Origin: Aphrocallistes beatrix
Lineage: Eukaryota; Porifera; Hexactinellida; Sceptrulophora; Aphrocallistidae
Direction of reading: 5' to 3'
NCBI GenBank assembly: GCA_963281255.1
Contig: OY725493.1
Location: forward strand, 2,511,857-2,575,856
Length of the DNA: 64,000 bases
Part shown: positions 12,054 through 22,870 of the stretch, one piece after another
Layout of the letters: each line of letters opens with the position of its first letter
How positions within the stretch are numbered: the stretch's first letter is position 1
Notes under the pieces: generated by a model
Databases searched by the model: none
The model's input: the letters and a program-made list of their open reading frames with translations, nothing else
Told to the model about the DNA's origin: nothing
Program-made: the position numbers and the translations under genes

Positions 12054-12433
12054 CTTGAGAGAGGACAAGTATATTAGAATATATAAATAAATTAAACGAA
12101 ATCTGAAGCTTTTCAGGTATAAATAATGAATGCTCATTCAAATTTTGTATGTTCATTCACACCTCCGTGAAAACATCAATATGCGCATGCGCATAGCACT
12201 TTTTAATTCATGGTACTTCACTTTCCTTTTAAATCCATCCCACCGTAGCTGCGCATCCTTAGCAAATAATTATATTCAACACATTTAGTAGTTACACGAC
12301 AACATCCAACCTGAAACAAACAACTAGACTTTGTGACTGGAATACGACTGGAAATATTGCTAAACCTATCATGAATTCCAAATTTGAAATCTACATCCAA
12401 CCAGGTAAAATCACCATAAAAGCCTAGAAAGGA

Positions 12434-12850
12434 CTCTTATCTCTGTAACGAATTGGTTGAAAAAACTGCCAGACACAGAAAGTTCATTTTGTCTTTTGGC
12501 TATTGCTCAAATAAGTTCTGACCTCAGACGAAATTAACGAATCATCATGGAATTATGGCGTCACTGTCACCTTTTTATCATCAGAAATTTCAGTTTTTCG
12601 ACTATAACTCTGCTGAAATTTTAATAGACTGTGCATATTAATATTTTGCACATATGATACAACAATCATCAAAAGATGATGACTTGTCACTCATTATGAC
12701 GAAATTGTTATGCATCAAAAGTGAAAAATTACAAATTTGGTGATTTTTCGAGTAATATCGATTATAACTAGGCTTCCAAAGGACGCCTCTGGCGGAAAAA
12801 GTGTCCGCCAGCCGCACAGTGCAAGCAATGAAGCGCGCTTGTATATATGT
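12434..12850 (-). repeat. Dispersed microsatellite-flanked repeat (family R1), reverse orientation
   Basis: This is the reverse complement of the units at 23320, 25415, 25668 and 29935. It runs from the conserved CTGTAACGAATTGGTTGA end to a GCGGCTGGCGGACA-like end next to a TATATA tract. It is diverged and non-coding. Confidence 0.75.
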
Positions 12851-12916
12851 ATAAAAATATGATTAAATATTATTTGAGTTTTAATAGCAAGGATTATGGT
12901 CAGGTTCGCATATTAT

Positions 12917-13211
12917 TAGGGTTGCCAACCCTCCCGGATTGGCCGGGAGTCTCCCGGAATCTCAACCAATCTCCCGGAAATTAGCAAATCCAATCCGGGA
13001 GGTTTTATCGTAAATGTCAGCAGAAGTATACATTCAAGCAGCAGAAATAGAAAAGGAGCACTAGACCTTTTTTAGTTAGTTTGCTTTATTACTGGATTAT
13101 TAAACTTAGGCCTATAAATCGTTGTTCTCTGTTTCTAAGAAGCTCCCACGATTGCCCCCCCCCGAAAATAAATATCTCCCGGAATCAAAATGATTCGAGT
13201 TGGCAACCCTA
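12917..13211. mobile_element. hAT-type MITE (295 bp)
   Basis: Terminal repeat TAGGGTTGCCAAC with its complement at the other end. The 8-bp duplication CATATTAT is perfect (12909-12916 and 13212-13219). Confidence 0.9.
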
Positions 13212-13471
13212 CATATTATGAACCTTCCAATATGAACATTCATTTATTATGAGCTAACCATCTTGTTACAAATTCATCATTTATCTACGATTTTATGGAA
13301 TAAAGTCTGCTCAAACCCACTGAAAATTCTCAAAATACTTATAGCATTACAGTTTTGAGCTATAACTTCATTTTAATTTTTACACACCCATTATTTAATC
13401 TTTTACTAAATCTTTTGCTAAATCTAATCTTTTGCTAAATATATTATTATTTTGCACATAAAGGTATAGAT

Positions 13472-15836
13472 CAGTGGTTCCCAAACTGGGGGGAATTCCC
13501 CCCTGGGGGGGGAATTTGATCATTTTGAGGGGGGGAATGATATGATTAAGAAATCTCAAAACTAAATTTCTAAATATTATATTGTATGATCATCCACTCA
13601 CTCGAAAATAGTACAATGCGACCAATGCAGACTTAGAGTCGTGATTTATTTCCTATTAAGATTTCAAATCGTAGTTTCAGAAATAAGATCACAAATTATT
13701 CATTTCACAGCTATGATTAAAGTTAAATATCAATTTCACAATCAACGACAACTACAGAACTAACCAGAAACCTATTATGTTATTGTGATTAAGATCATGC
13801 CATTTCAAGGATTCGCCAAACCAAAAACAATATACATTGAAGGCACTATATATACAATGCTTACCCACAGGATGAAATTATAACAAAATTATTTAACTAT
13901 GGCTATGGCAGCAAAGAAACGAAAGTATAATGACAACTACCTGGTACTGGGATTTACAAGCATCACAATTGGAGGAATACAAAAGCCACAATGCGTGATT
14001 TGCCATAAAGTGCTGACAGCTGATAGCATGAGGCCTAATAAACTTAAGGCGCATTTGGAGAGTGTTCATCCAACATATGTACACAAAGATCCCAGGTCCC
14101 TTCAGCACTTAGAACGCTCTCTTAAAGCTGCACGTTTTGATTCAACAGGAAGATTTCAACAGCAAAATGAGGCTGCGTTGGCAGCATCCTATGAAATTTC
14201 CCAAACGATTGCCAAGGCAAAGAAACCTCACACCATTGGTGAAACTCTCATAGCCCCGTGTGTGGAAATTATTGTCAAAAGGATGCTAGGAGAAGATCAT
14301 TCAAAGAAAGTAGCTCAGGTGTCATTATCAAATACTACAATCCAACGGCGTATATTGCATCTTGACGAGGATATCGAAGATCAAGTTGTTGCAGCCATTA
14401 ATAAAAGCCCAGTATTCGCGATCCAACTCGATGAATCTACAGATGTTGAATCCCTTTCCCAGCTTATCTCATATGTTCGATATATTGATCATGACAATAT
14501 GAAGACGGAATTCCTATTCTGCAAACCACTGAAAACTACTGCAAGAGCTGACGACATTTTCGACATCATTAATATCTACTTTCAATCTCATAATATTGAT
14601 TGGAAGAAATTAGTTTTCTGCACTACAGATGGAGCCCCAGCTATGATGGGGAAGAAGACAGGAGTCATTACCCGTGCTAAAAATATGTCACCAGACATGA
14701 TTGGAAATCATTGCTGGCTTCACAGACAAGTTTTATCATCGAAAGCAATGCCGGAAGAACTGTCAGCAGTCTTCAATAAAGTCACTGAAACGATTAACGC
14801 CATAAAATCAAGTGCAACTAACTCTCGTCTTTTTACCCAACTGTGTCAAGATAATGAAGCTGAGTATGAAAGGCTTTTATATTTTACTGCAGTCAGATGG
14901 TTGTCACGAGGTAAAGCAGTTCTGCGTGTGTTCGAGTTTAGATCCGAAATAGCAGATTTCCTTGACTACAAGGGTCATCGTCTGGGCTATTGCTTCAAAG
15001 ATAGTGATTTCGTCGCCAAAGTTGCATATCTTACAGACATTTTCTCAGCTTTAAATACTATTAACAAGTCACTTCAAGGGAGAAACATTACAATGTTTGA
15101 GGTCAGTGATAAGCTGATTGCATTCTTTGAAAAATTGAAACTATGGCAAAGAAGAGTGGATCGTGGACAGCTAGAACATTTTCAACATCTTCAACACTAT
15201 CTTGAATCAGAAAAACTGGAGTGTACCTTTAGATATCTGATCTCAGAGCACATTGAAATACTAAAAACACACTTAATTATTTTGAATTATTTTGATGATG
15301 ACTTCGAGATGTTCAAAATTAAGCAGTGGGTTCAATTTCCGTTTGTTCAATCCACAGCAGACCACATCGATGATGATCAGTTCAGTTTGAAAGAAGAATA
15401 TATTTCACTGCGAGCTGATTCCTCTCTAAAGATAGAATTTGATCAAGTCCCACTAGCAGAGTTTTGGATCGCACGTTTAGGTGAATATCCTCTCCTTGCG
15501 AAAGAAGCAGTAAAACTACTGGTGGGTTTTCCAACGTCTTGGGAGTGTGAGGTTGCCAAATGAGTGTCATCAAAACTAAGAATAGGAACAGGTTAAATGT
15601 GGAGCCAGATATTCGAGTTGCGCTTAGTTCAACTTCACCAAGAATTGACTACATAGTGAAGAACAAAATCAAACAAGCACATCCATCTCATTAGCAATAT
15701 TATTAATTAACATACAAACAACTAATTTAATATTATATTTATTCAGTCAATTTACAATGTCTTTTGAGATGGGGGGGATACTCTATTAAACATTGCAAAA
15801 GGGGGGGAATCATTCTAAAAAGTTTGGGAACCACTG
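13472..15836 (+). mobile_element. hAT DNA transposon with 8-bp target duplication
   Basis: The ends are CAGTGGTTCCCAAACT on both sides (16-bp terminal inverted repeat). They are flanked by GTATAGAT at 13464-13471 and 15837-15844, a perfect 8-bp duplication. The only gene is the ZBED-type transposase at 13899. The total length is 2365 bp. Confidence 0.97.
13899..15693 (+). pseudogene. hAT transposase (ZBED5/FAM200-like), C-terminal frameshift
   Basis: A single open frame of 554 codons (13899-15563) starts at MAMAAKKRK. A BED zinc finger covers residues ~33-58 (CVICH...HLESVHP). The hAT catalytic core follows, with the first D in IQLDESTD (~177), the second D in TTDGAP (~240), the HCWLHR motif (~272) and VRWLSRG (~330). 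The frame stops just after ECEV. The next frame, from MSVIKTK at 15559, continues the expected dimerisation tail (NRLNVEPDIRVAL) and stops near 15693. A small indel therefore removes the last ~45 residues from the frame. This tail is needed for hAT dimers, so the copy is probably inactive, although it is otherwise intact and young. Confidence 0.93.
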
Positions 15837-15844
15837 GTATAGAT

Positions 15845-16010
15845 TATCAATTGACTCAGCTTAATCGGGACACTGGTCTCGGATATTTTGTCCTGATTAA
15901 CCTAGTTCCTATTAACCGATGAAATTTAGTATTAGGTTCTATGTAGGGGAACCATTCCGCTCCTGGAGACTTGTCCCAATTAAGCGGTTGTCCCGATTAA
16001 GCGGTATCTC
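15845..16010. repeat. Pogo-like MITE fragment
   Basis: AAGCGG and GATTAACC-type words (ATTAAGCGGTTGTCCCGATT) resemble the intact MITE at 26175-26362. Clean ends are not visible. Confidence 0.4.
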
Positions 16011-16019
16011 GATTAATAA

Positions 16020-16285
16020 CATTTAGAAGTAGGCTTAAAACAGCTTAGAAAATTGTCAAAATCGTGCTTAAAATGACCTGTTGCGCAATGATATGATGAC
16101 CAATCGAAATTTTTCCTACGGATATATGTACTTTGATACCATGTTTATATATGCTGGTAATACATTCTTAATGCCTATTCTGCATGGTTAACGATTTTAG
16201 GCTAATCGTGTATTAATTCATTCGGCTATTACCGCATCCTTGGTTATTTTACTGTGAGGCATTATTAGAGTAGGCTATGGGTCAA
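16020..16285 (+). repeat. Foldback family R2, outer arm
   Basis: The segment from AAAACAGCTTAGAAAATTG to ATTATTAGAGTAGGCTATG recurs at 21140-21412, at 61330-61586 and, inverted, at 60521-60800. Confidence 0.8.
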
Positions 16286-17523
16286 TATATATATCAAATT
16301 GCTGGAAATTTAGTGCTGAGCACGAATTCAGTATTAAAATAACGACCTGGCATAGTCAAATAAAGTTATAAATATGGGATTTCGGCGGATACTATCGGAC
16401 ATAGTCATTTTTGTGTCCCCAGTCATAACTGACAACTTTTTCACACTTTTGAAGGTGTCATGATGTGAAAATATTTGATTAAAGAGATAAAAAAATTTCT
16501 AAAAAATTTTTGTCATTTTACAAGTAAGAAATCGGAAACAATATGCTTACAATCCATTAGAAACTTTTCAAATTCATTCATAAATCGATGATCTAACTAA
16601 TGAACAGACAGATTTTTGAAATTTTGAAAATTGTTAAAAATTCACACCAAAACACCCGAGGAATTTTATTTTTAGTAATTTTGACACTATTTTTTTCTTA
16701 ATTCTCTTTTTATTTGTATTATCAAATTTCTGTCTATTCATTATGTTCTACTCTTCGAGATCTATCAGAAACTGTTAAGTTTTCGTCCCTATGTTGAATT
16801 TACATAAAGTTATCACCTTTATAATTGCTGAAAAAAAAGTCTCAGAAAATAGGATTTAGAAAATATTTATATATGTCACTCAATTTCCATTAGTTTTAAC
16901 TGTTTTGGAATATTAAATAACATGCAAATATCCTTATTCGACAACTTATAGCACTACTTAACTCAAAAGTGGGAAAAAATGGTCATTGCTGACTGGCCAC
17001 CCAAAAATAACCACATTCGATAGTGTCCACCGGAATTCGAGATCAATAACTTCTTCGAACCATGTCAGATCATCATTTTAATACTAAATTCGTGCTCATC
17101 ACTAAATTTCCAGCAATTTGATATATATATTGACCATATTTGGAGAAGTTTTTGGATGTCCGTGCATAGCAACGGCCAGAAATTTTTCACATTCCTGGCC
17201 GTTGTTAGGAACCCGCAGCCAAATAATTTCTCCAAATATGTCCAATATATATATCAAATTGCTGGAAATTTAGTGCTGAGCACGAATTTAAAATTAAAAT
17301 GATGATCTGACATGGTTCAAAGAAGTTATGGATATGAGACAAAATGTGTCCTTTTTTAGGCGACACCAGGTGGTACAAGTGGCTCTAAGTGGCGAAATAT
17401 TAGCATTGAAATTCTAAAAATCAAAATTATTGTTTAGAACCCCTTTAGTTATCCTAAAATGGTTAAAAAGGACTTTTGGCAAATTTTTGATAAAAAACAA
17501 AATGCCCATAGGAAAGGCCAACC

Positions 17524-18052
17524 TTAAGTGCTACTATAAGTTGTTGATTTAGGAAGTTTGGAAGTTATTTAATACTAGGATCCCGTAAAAACTAATGGGA
17601 ATCAAGCCTTTCCGAATAAAATTGCTTTGTAGCCTGTTTTTAGCACTTAAAAAAAACAATTTTACAAAGGAGGAATCTTTAGTTACAAAGGTCGTAGAGT
17701 AAAAAACTCGATGGTTTTGGAAAGATCTCGTCACGTACCACAAAATGGAAGAGACAGATTTTCGATATTCTACTTTAGAAAAACGTTAAAATATTTTTCT
17801 AAAGTAGAATATCGAAAATCTCTCTATCATTTTGTTCTACGTGACGAGATCTTTCCAAAACCGTCGAGTTTTATACTCTACGACCTTTGTAACTAAAGAT
17901 TCCTCCTCTGTAAAATTGATTTTTTTGAGTGCTAAAAACAGGCTACAAAGCAATTTTATTCGGAAAGGCTTGATTTCCATTAGTTTTGACTGCATCCTAG
18001 TATTAAATAGCATCCAAACTTCCTAAATCAATAACTTATAGTAGTACTTAAC
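17524..18052. repeat. Long palindrome, ~255-bp arms
   Basis: The left arm 17524-17783 pairs with 17798-18052 around a 14-bp centre. For example, TTCTACTTTAGAAAA pairs with TTTTCTAAAGTAGAA. The arms differ at a few sites. It would form a long hairpin in RNA or single-stranded DNA. Confidence 0.9.
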
Positions 18053-18104
18053 TTCGAAATATGGGCATATCAAATATTTTCACATCATGACACCTTCAAA
18101 AAAA

Positions 18105-18868
18105 AAAAAAGATTTAAGTTCTGTGACAAGCTTCGTTAGGTATAAAATTTCTTATACTCAAACAATCTTAGCTATTATGGTCTTTAGAGGTTGTTATTCG
18201 AATATTCTCAATGATTTTAAAAGATTTTTCCAGTCAAAGACCTGGAACTGTGTTTACTATGGTGATTTTTATGGGGAACAATGTGTCCTAGCACGCAGCG
18301 AAAATCGAGAATCAAGGTCACTGCTTCTGTAAAAAATATCTTCATAATCGATGTTCTATGACGATTTAGCACCAGATACCTTTCATTCACCATGGAAATA
18401 TTTCATAAATCCATTGAATTCATTTTCAGAAATGAGAGGAAGTTATTATTTCACGATATCAAATTAGGTACATTTTGCAAAATCACCCAAAATTTAACTT
18501 TTTTCACATCCTCAAAAGTCTGGTCTAAATGGTTCTCAATATGTACTGATATAAACATCTTATACTTCTACAAATTTACAGTGTTCGAGGGAAATATAAG
18601 AACCAATTATTCCTAGAATTCGAAGACTCTAGAAAGATCATTTGAAAAGCAGTGGGCCCTGACACTCGATTTTCGCTGCGTGCTAGGACACATTTTTCCC
18701 CATAAAAATCACCATACAAAACACAGTTCCAGGTCTTAGACTGGAAAATCTTTTATAATCATTGAGAATATTCTAATAACAACCTCTAAAGACCATAATA
18801 GCTAAGATTGTTTTAGTATAAGAAATTTTATGCCTAAAGAGGCTTGTCACAGAACTTATGAGCCACCC
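18105..18868. repeat. Inverted repeat with ~220-bp arms and 320-bp spacer
   Basis: 18105-18325 pairs with 18645-18868. The inner ends are GTGTCCTAGCACGCAGCG and its complement. The spacer has no recognisable content. Confidence 0.85.
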
Positions 18869-20629
18869 TGTATGACTGGGGACCCAAAAATGACCATGTC
18901 AGATAATATCCACCGAAATCCCATATCTATAACTTTATTTGATTATGCCAGGTCGTTATTTTAATACTGAATTCGTGCTCAGCACTAAATTTCCAGCAAT
19001 TTGATATATATATTGACCATATTTGGAGAATAATTTGGTTGCCTTTTCCTAGCAACGGTCAGGAATGTGAAAAAAATCCTGGTCGTTGCTAGGCACGGTC
19101 AAACAAAAATGTTTCCAAATATGGTCGATATATATATCAAATTGCTGGAAATCTAGTGCTGAGCATGAATTCAGCATTAAAAAGATGATCTGGCACTGTT
19201 AAAAGAAGTTATAGCTGTGGAACATTTCGCATTTAAAATGTGTCGTTTTTAGAGCGACACCAGGTGATACAAGTGGCTCAAAGTGGCGAAATATTGGGGC
19301 TGGAGTTATAAAAATCGGAAATATTGTTTAGAACCCCTATAAAGATTTAAAAATGATAAAAAAGCAATTTGGGCACATTTTAGTAAAAAACAAGTGTCCC
19401 ATGGGAAACACCAACCTTAAGGTTGGCCTTTCCTATAATAGCTAACTTTTTACTTTTTTAACCGATTCATTTAATTTTTTCAGTGCAGATTTGAATCGCA
19501 GAGTTATCTGCAAAACTGCATTAATATTTGGAATAATTAAAGAGATAAAAATTTTTTTAAAAAAATATGGTCATTTTACAAGTAAGAAATCGGAAACAAT
19601 ATGCTTACAATCCATTAGAAACTTTTCAAATTCATTCATAAATCGATGATCTAACTAATGAACAGACAGATTTTTGAAATTTTGAAAATTGTTAAAAATT
19701 CACACCAAAACACCCGAGGAATTTTATTTTTAGTAATTTTGACACTATTTTTTTCTTAATTCTCTTTTTATTTGTATTATCAAAATTCTGTCTATTCATT
19801 ATGTTCTACTCTTCGAGATCTATCAGAAACTGTTAAGTTTTCGTCCCAATGTTGAATTTACAAAAAGTTATCACCTTAATAATTGCTGAAAAAAAAGTAT
19901 CAGAAAATAGGATTTAGAAAATATTTATATATGTCCCTCAATTTCCATTAGTTTTAAGTGCTTTGGAATATTAAATAACATGCAAATATCCTTATTCGAC
20001 AACTTATAGCACTACTTAACTTCAAAATGTGGTATATAAAATTTTTCTCCATCAAAGTGGGAGAATGGTCATTGCTGACTGGACACCCAAAAATAACCAC
20101 ATTCGATAGTGTTCACCGGAATTCGAGATCAATAACTTCTTCAAACCATGTCAGATCATCATTTTAATACTAAATTCGGGCTCAGCACTAAATTTCCAGC
20201 AATATGATATATATATTGATCATATTTGGAGAAGTTTTTGGATGTCCGTGCATAGCAACAGCCAGAAATTCTTTCACATTCCTGGCCGTTGCTAGGAACC
20301 CGCAGCCAAAGAATTTCTCCAAAAATGTCCAATATATATATCAAATTGCTGGAAATTTAGTGCTGAGCACGAATTTAGCATTAAAATGATGATCTGACAT
20401 GGTTCAAAGAAGTTATGGACATGAGACAAAATGTGTCCTTTTTTAGGCGACACCAGGTGGTACAAGTGGCTCTAAGTGGCGAAATATTAGCATTGAAATT
20501 CTAAAAATCAAAATTATTGTTTAGAACCCCTTTAGTTATCCTAAAATGGTTAAAAAGGACTTTTGGCAAATTTTTGATAAAAAACAAAATGCCCATAGGA
20601 AAGGCCTACCTTTAGGTAGAATTTTTGTG

Positions 20630-21412
20630 TAGAACTAAGATTAGTACGAGTTGATTTGAAAAATTCAGAATTTTTCAATGGAATGTTGTTACATTCCTAC
20701 GTTGCTATGGTAAAGCATTTTGATCAGTTTGGGCCATATCCTGCAAACTGTAAGAACTAGGTCTTCATTTTTGATCATATTTGATAGGCAATTGGCTACT
20801 TCCTATTAGGTAATAATACAACTTATACTTCTAAATTCACAGACTATAGAGTTATGCAACAATTTAGTGTTTCGGTCACATTCTTAAAATCAACCCATAA
20901 CTCAAAACTCGTTGAATTTAGAAGTCAAGTTGTATTATCACCTAATAGGAAGTAGTCCATTGCCTATCAAACACGATCAAATTTGAAGATCTAGTTACTA
21001 CAGTTCGCACGAAATGGCCCAAACTGACCAAAATGCTTTACCATAGCAACGCAGGAATGTAGCAACATTCCATTGAAAAGTTCTAAAATTTTCAAATCAA
21101 CTCGTACTAATCTTGGTTTTCCACAAAAATCACACCTTAATACAATTTAGAAATAGGGTTAAAACAGCTTAGAAAATCGCTAAAATTGTCCTTAGAATGA
21201 CCTGTTGCGCAATGATATGATGACTAATCGAAATTTTTCCAACGGATATATGTACTTTGATACCATGTTTATATATACTGGTAATACATTCTTAATGCCT
21301 ATTCTGCATGGTTAACGATTTGAGGCTAATCGTGTATTAATCCATTCCGCTACTACTTCATCCCTAGTCCATGATTTTCAGTCCACTGTGAGGCATTATT
21401 AGAGTAGGCTAT
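20630..21412. repeat. Foldback family R2 copy, palindromic core plus right arm
   Basis: The core 20630-21125 is itself a palindrome (CTTCCTATTAGGTAATAATAC against GTATTATCACCTAATAGGAAG). It is followed by the outer arm seen at 16020. The full two-armed version is at 60521-61586. Confidence 0.8.
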
Positions 21413-21639
21413 GATTGACCATATTTGGAGAATCTTTTGGTTGCCTTTCCTAGCAACGGTCAGGAATGTGAAAAAAATCCTGGCCGTTGCTAGGCACGGT
21501 CAAACAAAAATGTTTCCAAATACACAAAAATTCTACCTTAATGGACGAATGTGCAGAACTGAAGATCTAATTTCAAAACTCAAAAAAGGATGGTACAGTA
21601 TCGATCCGAAACTTCTGACAATTTAGTTGAATGAATGCC

Positions 21640-22690
21640 TAAGCATATTGCGTAATTTATAGAGAGTAATGGTGGTTATATTCATAAATAATACAGTAAA
21701 TTGGGTTGTTACTAAAATCCGGGATGGGACGGGACAGCGGCGGGATATTCCAGGTTTTTACTAAAATATGGGACTGTAGAGTAGACTATGTGTGTTCCTA
21801 TAACAGTAATTGCAAATTATTAACGTATTACTGAGCCCTGACGATGGCAGTGTTGATTGAGTATATGGTCGATTTTGATTAAGAAATTTTCTTCTTCAAA
21901 GCTAAATCAAGGTATAATACGTATATATAATACCAGTGATGTGATGTTTTTAGAAACCGTGTTAGCAATGTATTTTCCAATCCATAAATATTTTTTCAAA
22001 TTTCAAAAAGGGCATATAGCTGAACCCAGGGGGGTTGGGGATGGCTCCAGTCCACCCTGATCACTTTTTTTATTACAAAACTGCTTCCGTTTAATGTTAT
22101 TACAAAACTGCTTCCGTTTAATGTGTTCGATGTCCTTTAATGAAAAAAATTGATCTGGGAACCATTTCTAACTCGACCAAAAGTGGTCCCACAAGCTAAA
22201 CTAAAGTTCACGCATCACAAACAATTGTTGGTACAGTTTATGTCACTAAAATGAAGTATGCGATTTGATGACGTTACAATGACTAGGAGGTTAATATCAT
22301 TTCGTATCACTAGCGTCCCGCTTTCAGATAATAGGGGTTGTTGTGAGCTATAGTATTGTATGAGCATGCCTCTCTACTCTCACGATCTCGTCGTGTGTCT
22401 CACGATTTTGGTTGTTATATTTGCATGAGACCGAAATTTTTTGTATATATGTTGTTCTAGTAACTATTTATTTCATCAGTTTAATTAACCAATTAAAAAT
22501 AGGACAGTCGGACCAAAATTGGCAAACAAAACTGGTTCCCCGGATCAAAGTTGGCAAGCAAAGTTGGCCCCTGGACTAAGTTTGGACCCAGTTTTGGGAG
22601 CCAAAACTGGTCCCTGGTTTTATCCCGGACCAATTTTGGCGTGTGACAGCATCTCGAGCTTCCTCTACGCGAGTTGACTGTATTTCTAAT
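21640..22690. other. Intergenic, low-copy fragments only
   Basis: This stretch holds short G-rich and GGACCA/TTGGC-rich fragments (22500-22640), which look like worn repeat ends. No gene is supported. The ASB-type gene's promoter may lie at its right end. Confidence 0.4.
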
Positions 22691-22870
22691 TAGTCATATT
22701 GTTCTTTGCGTTGGAAACTAGAACTGGAAAATGTTGTGCGACACAACAGTTTCTAGTTTATGATTATTTTTCAATCGTGATGCAGACACTTGATTCTGCG
22801 TCAGGATTGAAAAAGAATCGAAACATTTTACACCATTTTGCATATCAAATAGATTCTGCTTTGGATCCTG

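Larger units (their letters stand above)
6830..12207. mobile_element. KDZ-type DNA transposon, nearly complete (copy A)
   Basis: Perfect 28-bp terminal inverted repeats (6830-6857 and 12180-12207) read ATTAAAAAGTGC followed by TATGCGCATGCGCATA. The element holds two convergent genes: a seven-exon KDZ-superfamily transposase (plus strand) and an Ulp1-protease/PHD protein (minus strand). Their stop codons are about 66 bp apart. The flanks share only TACTTC (6819-6824 and 12214-12219), so the exact ends and target duplication are not settled. Related ends and N-termini occur at 52.57-57.06 kb and 59.45-60.48 kb. Confidence 0.85.
16285..21520. repeat. Mosaic of inverted and direct repeats, no genes
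   Basis: One module, AAATTGCTGGAAATTTAGTG plus about 80 bp, occurs in alternating orientation near 16290(+), 17060(-), 17245(+), 18940(-), 19130(+), 20115(-) and 20330(+). Between inverted pairs lie four copies of a ~120-bp hairpin centred on CTAGCAACGGCCAGGAATGT (17130, 19010, 20205, 21411). A ~1.05 kb segment (16481-17524) is repeated directly at 19538-20610. None of the short open frames here shows a domain. Confidence 0.85.

Noticed and set aside
12218-12400. Minus-strand 60-codon frame beside the KDZ element
   Set aside because: A possible exon (acceptor near 12426 and donor after LFQ) but with no recognisable domain or neighbouring exons. Not enough to call.
17549-18616. Several 60-80 codon frames in the repeat mosaic
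   Set aside because: They come in mirror pairs from the palindrome arms and contain no domain.
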